64,000 nt of DNA from Palsa-504 sp963800415 (GTDB taxonomy: Bacteria > Actinomycetota > Actinomycetes > Streptosporangiales > Streptosporangiaceae): positions 4,539 to 68,538 of the forward strand of contig CAWDBS010000063.1 in NCBI GenBank assembly GCA_963800415.1. Reading direction: 5' to 3'. Position numbers and translations under genes: made by a program. Numbering within the stretch: the stretch's first letter is position 1; each line of letters opens with the position of its first letter. Positions 34,945-44,336 of this stretch are shown one piece after another. Below the pieces are notes generated by a model that ran no database searches, was not told the DNA's origin, and saw nothing but the letters and a program-made list of their open reading frames with translations.

Positions 34945-35130
34945 ATGGGTATCATCTTGCTCGTTCTCTTGCTCGCCCTCATTCTCGGCGGGCTCGGCTT
35001 CGCGATTCACATCCTGTGGTGGATCGCCCTGGTTGTCCTGGTGATCTGGCTGATCGGGTTCGTCGTTCGCGTCGGCGAAGGCGGATCGCGGGGTCGCTGG
35101 TACCGCTGGTTACCGGGCCGCCGCCGCTAG
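34945..35130 (+). CDS. Small hydrophobic membrane protein (Lmo0937/DUF5670-like)
   Basis: A 61-residue protein with two close hydrophobic segments (GIILLVLLLALILGGLGFAI and ILWWIALVVLVIWLIGFVVR) and a basic C-terminus (GRWYRWLPGRRR). AAGGAAATC precedes ATG 34945. Such proteins are common beside CsbD and stress genes in actinobacteria. Probably membrane-embedded; function unknown. Confidence 0.82.
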   Translation: MGIILLVLLLALILGGLGFAIHILWWIALVVLVIWLIGFVVRVGEGGSRGRWYRWLPGRRR

Positions 35131-35196
35131 CCGGCGGTGGCTTCCGGCTCGCCTGATTCCCCGGCGTCGTGGCCGTTCGCGGCCTCGGCGCCGGGC

Positions 35197-35541
35197 TCAG
35201 GCCGGGCTACGGCGAGGGCCTCGCCGACGCTGTCGATACATCGGCAGCCGGTCGGCGAGGCCAGTGATCCACAGCGCCTTGACGTACCGGTAACGCGCCC
35301 CGGCCAGCAGGAACATGCCCCCCGCCGCTACCTGCCGCCGCCAGTGCCCGACGATGACGGCCAGGGCCGTCGTATCCATGAAATCCACGGCCGACAGGTC
35401 GAGGATCACCCGGTCGCTGCGGCCGCTGGCCTCCGACAGGCAGTCGTCGAACCGCTGGCTCGACACCAAGTCGAGCTCGCCCTGGACGCTCACGACCACG
35501 CTGGCGCCGTGTGGCTCCATCGAGAAGCGGAGTTCGGCCAC
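35197..35541 (-). CDS. STAS-domain anti-sigma factor antagonist
   Basis: A 114-residue single STAS domain, GTG 35541 with GGGAG upstream. SVQGELDLVSSQRFDDCLSE is the first half, and RVILDLSAVDFMDTTALAVI the phospho-acceptor helix. The usual Ser of DSSGL-type motifs is replaced by Thr (DTTA). Classical partners are anti-sigma kinases that phosphorylate this site. It is divergent from the rsbR-like gene, suggesting shared control. Confidence 0.88.
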   Translation of the reverse strand: MAELRFSMEPHGASVVVSVQGELDLVSSQRFDDCLSEASGRSDRVILDLSAVDFMDTTALAVIVGHWRRQVAAGGMFLLAGARYRYVKALWITGLADRLPMYRQRRRGPRRSPA

Positions 35542-35724
35542 ACTGCGCTCCCATGGGTCGGTTCGGACGGGCGGCAGTCATCCAGAATCGTATGCCCCCA
35601 CAGCCGGAGCGTGTCGGCATACCCGTTCAGCCGGAACGATCCAGCGCCTTTACCCACGGCCGGGCCGGCGCCGGCCGCGCAGATGTACTGTTGGGCGGTA
35701 CATGAGTACCAGACCGCCGGATGT

Positions 35725-36573
35725 ATGGGAATACGCACTTTTATGGACGTTGACAGCAGCCAAGGACGGATGGCCGCGTACATGCGCGACCACCACGACA
35801 AGGTTGTCGGCCGCTGGACTGAGCTCGTGGTGGCGGGCCTGCGCGGCCGGACCTCCGCCGCCGAGGTGCGGCGCGAGCTCGAAGACGTGTACACGCTCGT
35901 GGTCCGGGCCATGTCCGGCGCGGACGAGCAGGCGGCCGGCGAGCTCCGGGCCGCCCTGGCCGAGCTGTCCCGGTCCCGCGCGCGGAGCGGGTTCACTCCC
36001 ACTGAGACGGCGCTCGGGCTGTTCGCGCTCAAGGACGCGGTGTACGAGCTGGTCGCCGACACCGCCGAGCTGGTGCCGGAGTACCTCGCCTTCTCCCGCA
36101 CGGTGGACGACCTGGGCTTGCATACCTTCGAGACCTACGCGGCGGCCCGGGAGCAGATCATCGCCGACCAGGCCGAGTCGATGCTCGAGCTGTCCACGCC
36201 GGTGATCCGGCTGTGGCAGGGCATCATCGCCGTGCCGCTGGTCGGCACGCTCGACTCGGCGCGCACCCAGCTGGTCATGGAGAAGCTGCTGGAGACCCTG
36301 GTCGCGACCGGCGCGGAGCACGCCGTGCTCGACGTCACCGGGGTGGCGACGGTGGACACCGAAGTGGCCCAGCACCTGCTCAAGACGGTGAACGCGGCGC
36401 GCCTGCTCGGGGCCGAGTGCATCATCACCGGCATCCGGCCGCAGGTGGCGCAGACGATCGTGTCGCTGGGCATCGAGTTCGGCGACATCGCCACCAAGGC
36501 GACCGTCGCCGACGCCCTGGCGCACGCCCTGAGCCGCATCGGGCAGCAGGTCACGAAGATAGGCCCCGCCTGA
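35725..36573 (+). CDS. rsbR: RsbR-like stressosome scaffold/sensor
   Basis: A 282-residue protein with a helical N-terminal sensor domain (about 15-160; RDHHDKVVGRWTELVVAGLR, then FETYAAAREQIIADQAESML) and a C-terminal RsbR-class STAS domain (~165-282; IIAVPLVGTLDSARTQLVME, LDVTGVATVDTEVAQHLLKT). Thr in VDTEVA and in ATKATV correspond to the two sites phosphorylated by RsbT in Bacillus RsbR. With RsbS it would build the stressosome core. ATG 35743, six codons in, is an alternative start. It overlaps rsbS by one base (TGATG). Confidence 0.9.
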   Translation: MGIRTFMDVDSSQGRMAAYMRDHHDKVVGRWTELVVAGLRGRTSAAEVRRELEDVYTLVVRAMSGADEQAAGELRAALAELSRSRARSGFTPTETALGLFALKDAVYELVADTAELVPEYLAFSRTVDDLGLHTFETYAAAREQIIADQAESMLELSTPVIRLWQGIIAVPLVGTLDSARTQLVMEKLLETLVATGAEHAVLDVTGVATVDTEVAQHLLKTVNAARLLGAECIITGIRPQVAQTIVSLGIEFGDIATKATVADALAHALSRIGQQVTKIGPA

Positions 36574-36926
36574 TGGAACGCGTGCCGATCGCCAAGATCG
36601 GGTCGACGCTCTTCGTCTCCATCCAGATCGACCTGCAGGACGAGACCGTCATGCGGCTCCAGGAAGACCTGGCCGACGAACTGGTCGCCACCGGCGCCCG
36701 CGGCGTGATCATCGACATCACCGCGATGGAGATCGTGGACTCCTTCATCGGCCGGATGCTGGCCATGATCGGCTCCATATCGCGGTTGTTCGACGCGGAG
36801 ACGGTCCTGGTCGGCATGCGCCCGGCCGTGGCGATCACCCTCACCGAGCTCGGCCTGTCGCTGCCCGGCGTGCGCACCGCACTGAACGCGGAGAAGGGCC
36901 TCGCGCTGCTGAACGGAAGCGCGTGA
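36573..36926 (+). CDS. rsbS: RsbS-like stressosome STAS protein
   Basis: A 117-residue single STAS domain: RVPIAKIGSTLFVSIQIDLQ, GARGVIIDITAMEIVDSFIG, and VGMRPAVAITLTELGLSLPG. The Ser in VDSF is where RsbT phosphorylates RsbS. Gene order rsbR-rsbS-rsbT with one-base overlaps (TGATG at both junctions) matches the conserved stressosome module. RsbS holds RsbT inactive until stress. Confidence 0.93.
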   Translation: MERVPIAKIGSTLFVSIQIDLQDETVMRLQEDLADELVATGARGVIIDITAMEIVDSFIGRMLAMIGSISRLFDAETVLVGMRPAVAITLTELGLSLPGVRTALNAEKGLALLNGSA

Positions 36927-37321
36927 TGGATGAGCTGCCGATCCGGTCGGGAGACGACGTCGTCCGCGTTCGGCAGCAGGTGCGAGTCGTGGCGGCCAAG
37001 AACGGCTTGTCCCTGGTCGATCAGACCAAGGTGGTGACGGCCGCCAGCGAGCTCGCCCGCAACGCCCTGGTGCACGGCGGCGGCGGCACGGCCCGGGTCG
37101 AGGTCGTGACGTCGGACACCGGCAAGCGCGGGGTCAGGATCGGCTTCACCGACGACGGCCCCGGGATCGCCGACGTGGACCTGGCCCTGACCGACGGCTG
37201 GACCTCAGGCGACGGACTGGGGCTGGGCCTGTCCGGCGCCCGGCGGCTGGTCGATGAATTCGAGCTGACCTCCAAGGCGGGCAGCGGCACCAGTGTGGTG
37301 GTGGTCAAATGGTCCCGCTGA
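36926..37321 (+). CDS. rsbT: RsbT-like serine/threonine kinase (GHKL)
   Basis: A 131-residue switch kinase. The N-box is TAASELARNALVHGGGG, G1 is GFTDDGPGIADV, and G2 is GLGLGLSGARRLVDEFEL; the end is GTSVVVVKW. RsbT phosphorylates RsbR and RsbS, then is released to activate a PP2C-type phosphatase. Several candidate phosphatases are encoded just downstream and upstream, but a classical rsbU is not obvious. The 3' end overlaps the next gene by 13 bases. Confidence 0.93.
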   Translation: MDELPIRSGDDVVRVRQQVRVVAAKNGLSLVDQTKVVTAASELARNALVHGGGGTARVEVVTSDTGKRGVRIGFTDDGPGIADVDLALTDGWTSGDGLGLGLSGARRLVDEFELTSKAGSGTSVVVVKWSR

Positions 37322-38340
37322 ACTGGCCGCTGAAGGCCCCGTCGCCGCATGACATGCGGTGGCTCCAGGTCGAGGACGCCAGCGCCGTGGCTGCCTCGAG
37401 GAACGCCGTCCTGGCCATGGCGGACCGGTTGCGGCTCCCGGCCGCCCGCACCGACCAGCTCGCGCTCGCGGTCACCGAAGCCGCCTCCAACCTGCACAAG
37501 CATGCCTGTCAGGGATCCCTGCTGCTGTGCGTCAACCGGGACACGCAGGACCCGGGGATCGACCTGGTCACCATCGACACCGGACCGGGCCTGCCGGACG
37601 TGAGCGCGGCCCTGCGGGACGGCCACTCCACGGCGGGAACGCTGGGCATCGGCCTGGGCGCGATCCGGCGGCTCGCCGACTTCTGCGACCTGTACTCGGT
37701 GCCGGGCCATGGCACCGCCCTGGCGGCGCGATTCTGGCCGGCGCCCCGCCCGCCGCAGACCAGCGCATCGCCGGCCGGCTGGGCGGGCCTGGTCCGGCCC
37801 ATCACCGGCGAGGTCGAATGCGGTGACGTCTACGGGGCGATCGAGTCGGGCGAGGTCGTCACCGCCGTCCTGTGCGACGGACTCGGCCACGGCCCGCTGG
37901 CCGCGGCGGCGGCCGCCGCGGGGGTTACCGCCGTTCTCGACGACCCCGCGGGCGAGCCGGCCGCGCTGCTGGAGCGAGCTCACCGGCGGATGAACGGTAC
38001 CCGCGGCGGAGCCGTCGGCATCGTGCAGATCTGCGGCCAGGTCGCCCGGTTCGCCGGACTCGGCAACATCGCGGCGTCGATCCTGTCCGACGGCAGCCGG
38101 AAGGGCATGCTCTCCATTCCCGGCATCGCCGGCCAGCAGGCGCGCACCATCCGGCAGTTCGAGTACCAGGTACCGCCGGGCGCGGCGGTCATCATGCACT
38201 CCGACGGCATCAGCAGCCGCTGGCAGGCTGCCGCCCTCCCCGGCATCGAGACCAGGGACCCGCTGCTCATCGCGGCCATGCTGCTGGCGGAGGCGGGAAT
38301 TCACCGCGACGACGCCGGCATCCTCGTGCTGAAGTCATGA
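37309..38340 (+). CDS. GHKL ATPase-PP2C protein (RsbX-like)
   Basis: A 343-residue fusion. An RsbW/RsbT-like ATPase domain (about 15-150; LALAVTEAASNLHKHACQGS, DTGPGLPDV, GLGAIRRLADFCDLYSVPGH) precedes a SpoIIE/RsbX-type phosphatase (~160-343; ECGDVYGAIESGEVVTAVLC, DGLGHGPLAAAAAAAGV, MHSDGISSRW). RsbX dephosphorylates RsbS/RsbR and resets the stressosome. Fusion to a kinase-like domain in the same operon points to a feedback module. It overlaps rsbT by 13 bases and the kinase gene by four (ATGA). Confidence 0.9.
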   Translation: MVPLNWPLKAPSPHDMRWLQVEDASAVAASRNAVLAMADRLRLPAARTDQLALAVTEAASNLHKHACQGSLLLCVNRDTQDPGIDLVTIDTGPGLPDVSAALRDGHSTAGTLGIGLGAIRRLADFCDLYSVPGHGTALAARFWPAPRPPQTSASPAGWAGLVRPITGEVECGDVYGAIESGEVVTAVLCDGLGHGPLAAAAAAAGVTAVLDDPAGEPAALLERAHRRMNGTRGGAVGIVQICGQVARFAGLGNIAASILSDGSRKGMLSIPGIAGQQARTIRQFEYQVPPGAAVIMHSDGISSRWQAAALPGIETRDPLLIAAMLLAEAGIHRDDAGILVLKS

Positions 38341-39977
38341 CCAGCCAGCTCGCCCGCCTGGACGTCCGGGATCTGGCCGGCGTCTTCGCGGCGCGCCAGC
38401 TCGGCCGCGGGCTGGCCGCCAGCCTGACCCTGGAGCAGCAGGACCAGATCCGGGTGGCCACGGCGCTGAGCGAGATAAGCCGCAGCGTCGTCATGGCCGG
38501 CCGGACCGCGGTCATCACGTTCGGCATCGACGACGCCGAGTTGCTGCTGACCGTGACCCTGGACGGCGAGCCGCCGGCCGACGGAATCGCCGCGGCGGCC
38601 CGGCTCATGGACACGGTCACCACGGACGGCCACGTCGTGCGGATGGCCAAGCGGCGGCCGCCCGGCGTGCCGCCGGACATGCAGCTGGTCAACGATCAGC
38701 TGGCGGCGCTGCATCCGCGATCCGCCCTGGACGAGCTGCGGCGCCAGAACCAGGACCTGATCACCGCGCTCGACGACCTCAAGCAGCGCAAAGACCAGCT
38801 GCTCCTGCTCAACGCCGAACTGCAGGAGACCAATCGCGGAGTCATGGCCCTGTACAGCGAGCTCTCCAACGAGCTCGAGCAGACCAACCGCGGCGTGGTG
38901 GCCCTGTACGCGGAACTCGACGAGACGTCGCAGCGGCTGCGCGCGGCCTCGGAATCCAAGGACAGGTTCTGGGCCAACATCAGTCACGAGCTGCGGAGCC
39001 CGCTGAACTCCATCATCGGGCTGACCCGCCTGCTGGCCGAACCCACCGCCGACAGCGGCCTCGATCCGGAGCAGCTGTACCAGGTCGAGCTCATCAGGAA
39101 CTCGGGCAGCACCCTGCTGGCCCTGGTCAACGAGCTGCTCGACGTGGCGAAGGCCGAGTCCGGACAGCTGCATGTCGACCCGGCGGACGTGGACCTGCCT
39201 GCCCTGTTCGGCCGGCTCCGCGGGCTGGCCCGCCCGATGGCCGAGGGCAAGCCGGTGGAGGTGATCGTCAGCACCGACGGCGTCCCCGGCACGATCCTGA
39301 CGGATGAGGTTGCCCTGACCGGCATCCTGCGTAACCTGCTGTCTAACGGAATCAAGTACACCGATCGCGGCGAGGTACGGCTGAGCGCACGGGTAACGGG
39401 CCCGAGGCTTGAGATCAGCGTGGCCGACACCGGAATAGGCATCCCGGCCGGCCTGTCGGCCCATGTCTTCGAGGAGTTCTACCAGGTGCCCGGCGTCCGG
39501 CGGGGCGGCACCGGACTCGGCCTGCCGTACGCGCGCCGGCTGGCCCGGATCCTGGGCGGGGACCTCGCGCTGACCAGCGAGCCCGGCGTCGGCACCACGG
39601 TCGTGCTCGACCTGCCGAACCAGACCCCGGCCGTCGGCACGGTCGTGCTAGCCGACGACGACCCCGCCTTCCGGCAGATCCTGAGGGGGATGCTGACCGG
39701 GGTGGCGGACCGCGTCGTGGAGGCCGGAGACGGCCGCGAGGCGGCCCTGGCCGTCCTCGCCGAGAACCCCGTGGACCTTGTCCTGGCCGACCTGCGGATG
39801 CCCGGCATGGACGGCGGTGCGCTGCTGGCCCGGCTGCCTGCCTCGGTGCCCGCGATCATCATCACCGGCGCGGACGTGCCGCCACCGCCGCGCGCGGCCG
39901 CCTTGCTGCGCAAGGACGAGCTGTCCAGGGAGCGGCTGGAGTTCACCATCCGCGGGGTCATCCGGGGCACGCAATGA
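38337..39977 (+). CDS. Hybrid histidine kinase with receiver domain
   Basis: A 546-residue soluble sensor kinase. The N-terminal ~115 residues resemble a degenerate GHKL/RsbW fold without ATP boxes. A coiled coil with a near-exact repeat (ETNRGVMALYSEL / QTNRGVVALYAEL) leads into HisKA (FWANISHELRSPLNSIIGLT, His phospho-acceptor), HATPase_c (LRNLLSNGIKYTDRGE; VADTGIGIPAG; RGGTGLGLPYARRLARI) and a C-terminal receiver (VVLADDDPAFRQIL; LVLADLRMPGMDGGALL). No membrane segment, so it senses a cytosolic signal, perhaps stressosome state. It overlaps the next gene by four bases. Confidence 0.93.
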   Translation: MTSQLARLDVRDLAGVFAARQLGRGLAASLTLEQQDQIRVATALSEISRSVVMAGRTAVITFGIDDAELLLTVTLDGEPPADGIAAAARLMDTVTTDGHVVRMAKRRPPGVPPDMQLVNDQLAALHPRSALDELRRQNQDLITALDDLKQRKDQLLLLNAELQETNRGVMALYSELSNELEQTNRGVVALYAELDETSQRLRAASESKDRFWANISHELRSPLNSIIGLTRLLAEPTADSGLDPEQLYQVELIRNSGSTLLALVNELLDVAKAESGQLHVDPADVDLPALFGRLRGLARPMAEGKPVEVIVSTDGVPGTILTDEVALTGILRNLLSNGIKYTDRGEVRLSARVTGPRLEISVADTGIGIPAGLSAHVFEEFYQVPGVRRGGTGLGLPYARRLARILGGDLALTSEPGVGTTVVLDLPNQTPAVGTVVLADDDPAFRQILRGMLTGVADRVVEAGDGREAALAVLAENPVDLVLADLRMPGMDGGALLARLPASVPAIIITGADVPPPPRAAALLRKDELSRERLEFTIRGVIRGTQ

Positions 39978-41557
39978 CCGACGCCCCGGCCGTCCTGCTC
40001 CTCGTCGACGACGACGAGGCCAAGCGTTACATCCAGGCCACCTGGCTGCGGCGGGCGGGGCACACCGTGGTCGAGGTCGGCACCGGGCGCGAGGCGCTGG
40101 AGCAGGCCGGGGCCGCGGAACTCATCCTGCTCGATGTCCACCTGCCCGACGTCAGCGGCTACGACGTCTGCCGGCGGATCAAGAGCGACCCGGCGACCGC
40201 GGCCATCCCGGTCATCCAGGTCTCCGCCACCGCGGTAGGTGTCTCCGACCGCGCCCTGGGCCTGACCCAGGGCGCGGATGCCTACCTGACCGAGCCCACC
40301 GAACCCGAGGAACTGCTCGCCGTGGTGATGGCCGCGCTGCGCTACTCCCGGGCCCGGCAGCGCGCCGAGCGGACGGCGTCTTTGCTGACCGCGCTGACCA
40401 GCGTGGCGCTCGACATCAACGCGGCCGACACCTTCGACGGGCTGGCCCGGGCCGCGGCGGCCGGCGCCGCGCGGATATTCACGGCCCAGGCCGTGCTGGT
40501 CCTGGCGATGCCCGATGGCCAGATCCGCCGGACGTCGGCCTCTCCCGAGCAGCCCGAGCCGAGGCAGCGCGGCGCTCCCGCCGGGCTGTCCGACCAAGTC
40601 ACCGGGCAGGTGCTCGGGACCGGCCAGAACAGCGCGGCCGTGATGCTCTCGCGGGAGGCCTGGCTGCGGCTGGTCCCGGACAGCACGCTCCGCTGCGACG
40701 TCTGGGCGGCCGCGGTCAAGCCGAAGCCGGACCGGCCGCCGGTGGCGATGGCCGTGGACCGGGCGGGCATACCCGGCGAGGAGGAACTCCAGGTCCTGCG
40801 CCAGCTGGTGCAGCTGGTCGCGCTGGCCGTGGAGGCGCTGCGCTCCTATGCGGAGGAGCACATGGTCGCGCTGACCCTGCAGCGGAGCCTGCTGCCCGCG
40901 TCGCTGCCCGAGGTACCGGGCCTGGCCATGTCCTTCCGCTACATCCCGGCCAGCGATCAGGCCGAGGTCGGCGGTGATTTCTATGAGGCGCTCCGCTGGC
41001 GGGACCGGGTCCTCGTCGCCATCGGCGACGTGCAGGGACACTCGCTGCACGCGGCGACGGTGATGGGCGAGCTCAGGCACGCGCTGCGCGCCTTCGCCAT
41101 CGAGGGGCACTCGCCGCTGGCCATCACCGGCCTGGTCAACGAGGTCCTGACGCGTCACCACCCCGGCATCATCGCCACGGTGTGCCTGGCACTGCTCGAC
41201 CCCGCCTCGGGTGACCTGCAGATCGTGAACTGCGGGCACATACCCCCGCTGCTGGTCGGCGGCCAGAACGCGGATTATGTTGGCGAGGGCGGCCTGCTCC
41301 TCGGCCTGCCCATGCACGAGCCGCACGTGGAAACGACGTTCCTGCCGCCGGGAGGCACCCTGCTGCTGATGACCGATGGCCTGGTCGAGGATCGGGACGT
41401 CTTCCTCGACGTCAACCTGGAGAAGCTGCGCGTCGCCGCCCAGGAGGCCAGCGGCGCCGAGGTAGAGGCCTTCAGCAATCACCTGATGTCCATTTTCGGC
41501 CCCCGGGAGGACGACGTTGCGATGATCGCGCTCCGGCGGATCCCGCTGGTCGGGTAG
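39974..41557 (+). CDS. Response regulator-GAF-like-PP2C phosphatase
   Basis: A 527-residue protein: receiver domain (1-125; LLLVDDDEAKRYI, ELILLDVHLPDVSGYDV with the phospho-Asp), a GAF-like linker (~140-295), and a SpoIIE/PP2C phosphatase (~310-525; DQAEVGGDFYEALRWRDRVL, VAIGDVQGHSLHAATVMGEL, LLLMTDGLVEDRDV). This is the RsbU/RssB-like logic: phosphorylation of the receiver should control dephosphorylation of a STAS antagonist. The hybrid kinase just upstream is the natural phosphodonor. Four-base overlap ATGA with it. Confidence 0.93.
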   Translation: MTDAPAVLLLVDDDEAKRYIQATWLRRAGHTVVEVGTGREALEQAGAAELILLDVHLPDVSGYDVCRRIKSDPATAAIPVIQVSATAVGVSDRALGLTQGADAYLTEPTEPEELLAVVMAALRYSRARQRAERTASLLTALTSVALDINAADTFDGLARAAAAGAARIFTAQAVLVLAMPDGQIRRTSASPEQPEPRQRGAPAGLSDQVTGQVLGTGQNSAAVMLSREAWLRLVPDSTLRCDVWAAAVKPKPDRPPVAMAVDRAGIPGEEELQVLRQLVQLVALAVEALRSYAEEHMVALTLQRSLLPASLPEVPGLAMSFRYIPASDQAEVGGDFYEALRWRDRVLVAIGDVQGHSLHAATVMGELRHALRAFAIEGHSPLAITGLVNEVLTRHHPGIIATVCLALLDPASGDLQIVNCGHIPPLLVGGQNADYVGEGGLLLGLPMHEPHVETTFLPPGGTLLLMTDGLVEDRDVFLDVNLEKLRVAAQEASGAEVEAFSNHLMSIFGPREDDVAMIALRRIPLVG

Positions 41558-41570
41558 CGGGACGCCGGAC

Positions 41571-43579
41571 ATGACCGAGACACCGGACCAGGTTACCGAG
41601 TTGGAGGCGCGATACGCCGCGCTGCGGCGGGCCGCCAGGTCTAAGGGCGCCGAGTCCGGCGACGTGCTCGACGCCGCGTTCACCGAGCTGGAAGGGGCCA
41701 TCGACCTGCTCCGGGCGGCGGCCAGGCCCGGCGAACCGGGCCGCCGGGCGCCCGCGGACAGCTCGCCCGCGAACCCGGACAACGCCGAGCGCGGCCTGCT
41801 GCGCGCGGTCTTCCAGGACGCGCCAGTTCCGCTGTTCCTGCTCACTCGCGACGGCACCGTCCAGCGGGTCAACCGGGCCGCGGGTGACCTGATCGGCGCC
41901 AAGCCCGGCTACGCGACCGGGCGCCCGTTCACCGCCTTTGTCGGCCTGCCGTCCCGTGCTGCGGTGAACTCCCAGCTCACGGCGGTCGGCCGGACCGGCA
42001 AGCAGCGCCGGCTCCGGTGCAGCCTGATCGCGCCGGACGGCATGCTGCCGTGCGAGCTCGTCATCGGCCGGGTCGGGGTCCGCGGTAACCCGGACGAAGC
42101 CGATCCCCTCATGGTCGCGATCCGCGACGCCAAGCCCACAGCCGGCACCGAGCCCACAGCCGGACGACCGAGCCCAAACCGACGCCAAGGCCAAGACTGA
42201 AGCCGAGCCCAAAGCCGAAGCCAAGCGGAAAGGCCGCTCTCAGCTCGGCGCCGTGCAGGCCGTCACCCGTCGGCTCGACCTGGTCACCGCGGTGGCCAGG
42301 CTGCTGCTGGAGAACGAGGGCTTCAGCGAGTCCAGGACGCTGCAGCGGTGCGCACGCCTGATCGCCCGCGAGCTCACCGCCTGGGTCATAGTGGACATGG
42401 AGCGCAGGCACCGGGTGCGGCGGCAGTTTGTGACCGGCCCCGACGACCCCCGGCTCACCGAGCTGACCAGCGTGGTGGCCGCCGTCGACCCGCCGTCCGG
42501 GTCGGTCCCCTGCGCGGTGCACGAATCGGGGCACCCGGCCCTCATCGCCCACGCCGAGGACGTCGGCGTCCTCGGCTCGGACCTGGACGGCGAGCCGCTG
42601 CTGACCAGGCTGGACGCCACGTCCGTGCTGTCCGTTCCGCTGGCCGACGACGAGAACAAGTACGGCGTGCTAACCCTGGCCCGGCGGGCCGGGGACGGCC
42701 TGTTCAAGGTGGCCGACCTGGCGCTGGTGCAGGAACTCGGCGAGCAGATGGCCCTGTCGATCCGGGTCAACCGGATGTTCCGGCGCGGGTCGGACGTCGT
42801 GGACGCGCTGCACGCCAGCCTGGTGCCGAGGCGGTGGCCGGAGATCCCCGATGTGGAGATCGCGGCCACCTACCTCGCCGCCACCGAGGACGACCCGGAA
42901 GCCGGCGGGGACTTCTACGACATCTACCAGACCCCCGATGGCTGGGGCCTGGCGGTCGGCGACGTGTGCGGCAAGGGCGAGGAGGTGACCGCCGTGACCG
43001 CTGCCGCCCGGCACGCGATCCGCGTCCTGGCCCGCCGCTGCGCCGACCCCGGCCAGGTGCTGGCCGGCACCAACGAGATCGTGCTGGCGGACGAACTCGC
43101 GCTCGACGGCGGGTTCGTCACGGCCAACATCGCGCATTTCAACTGGCAGGACGACAAGCTGCGGGTGGTGCTTGGCAGCGCCGGCCATCCGGCCGCGGCG
43201 GTGCTGCGGTCCGACGGCCGGGTCCTGATGATGGGCGGCGGCGGCCTCCCGCTCGGCCTCTTCCCCGACGCGGAGCCCGGCCACCCAGGTCGTGGCCCTG
43301 GAGGACGGCGACGTCTTGTTCCTCTACACCGACGGGGTGGCTCAGGCGCGCGGCCCGGACAACACCTACTTCGCCGACCGGCTGGCCGATGAGCTCGCCG
43401 ACATGGTCGGCCTGCCGCCCACTGAGCTGGTGGCGAAGATGCGCCAGGCGATGAGCGACTTCACCGAGGGCAACCTGGTCGACGACGTCACGATGCTGGT
43501 GCTGCGCGCCAGTCGCGACGAAAACGGGCCAGCAGGTCAGCGGGATCGTCGTAAATCGCCGCCGCGCCGGCGTTCGTGA
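41571..43579 (+). pseudogene. PAS-GAF-PP2C phosphatase gene broken by two frameshifts
   Basis: Three adjacent frames make one protein. Frame 1 (41571-~42180) has an N-terminal helix and a PAS domain (FQDAPVPLFLLTRDGTVQRV). Frame 2 (~42181-43280) starts in an Ala/Lys/Glu linker and gives GAF (AHAEDVGVLGSDLDGEPLLT, ATSVLSVPLADDENKYGVLT) and most of PP2C (DPEAGGDFYDIYQTP; VGDVCGKGEEVTAV). Frame 3 (~43285-43579) supplies VVALEDGDVLFLYTDGVAQA and DDVTMLVLRAS. The span is 2009 bases; removing two bases gives 669 codons. Extra bases lie near 42165-42190 and in GAGCCCGGCCACC near 43275-43285. Decay or sequence error both fit. Confidence 0.85.
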
Positions 43580-43580
43580 G

Positions 43581-44321
43581 ATGAACCGGGAAGCGACGGA
43601 GCTGTGGTCGGCGGCCCTGGGCGCCGCGGGCACCGTCATCCGCTACGGCCACTGGGGCCGGCCGGTGCTGGTGTTCCCCTCCGGGCGGGGCCGCGCCTGG
43701 GACTTCGAGAGCAACGGCATGGTCGGCGCGGTGGAGGGCCTGATCGACGCGGGCCGGCTGAAGCTCTACTGCGTCGACAGCTATGACGCGGCGTCCTGGT
43801 CCAACACCGACATCCCGCTTGAGGAGCGGGCCCGGCGGCACGGCCGGTACGAGTCCTGGATCGTCGGCGACGTGGTGCCGTGGATCTACCAGGACTGCGG
43901 CCAGTCCGAGGTGGTCACCCTGGGCTGCAGCCTGGGCGCGTTCCACGCGGCCAACTTCGCCCTCAAGCGGGCCGACCTGTTCCCGCTGGCGATGTGCTTG
44001 TCCGGCAACTACGACCCCGCGTCCTGGGACGGCTGGGGCGAGCGCGGTAACGAGACGTACTTCAACAACCCGCTGGATTACGTCGCAAACCTGGCCGGTG
44101 ACCACCTCGACTGGCTGCGCGGCCAGGTCAGCCTGCTGCTGGTCTGCGGGCAGGGCCAGTGGGAGGACACCACCGGGGCGCTGCCGAGCACGAAGCGGTT
44201 CGCCGCGCTGCTCGAGGAGAAGGGGATAAGGCACGAACTTGACCTGTGGGGGCATGACGTCCCCCATGACTGGCCTTCCTGGCGGGCTCAGCTGGCCCAC
44301 CACATGCCGCGATTCTGCTGA
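43581..44321 (+). CDS. Esterase (EstD/Fes-type alpha/beta hydrolase)
   Basis: A 246-residue hydrolase of the putative-esterase family. The nucleophile elbow is VTLGCSLGAFHAANF; WGHDVPHDWPSWRAQL near the C-terminus provides the catalytic His, and VCGQGQWED lies in the acidic-residue region. It begins one base after the phosphatase stop and is followed 15 bases later by the ATP-grasp gene. Its partners suggest it releases, trims or exchanges an acyl group on an amide-type metabolite. Confidence 0.85.
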   Translation: MNREATELWSAALGAAGTVIRYGHWGRPVLVFPSGRGRAWDFESNGMVGAVEGLIDAGRLKLYCVDSYDAASWSNTDIPLEERARRHGRYESWIVGDVVPWIYQDCGQSEVVTLGCSLGAFHAANFALKRADLFPLAMCLSGNYDPASWDGWGERGNETYFNNPLDYVANLAGDHLDWLRGQVSLLLVCGQGQWEDTTGALPSTKRFAALLEEKGIRHELDLWGHDVPHDWPSWRAQLAHHMPRFC

Positions 44322-44336
44322 CGACGGGAGCCCTCA

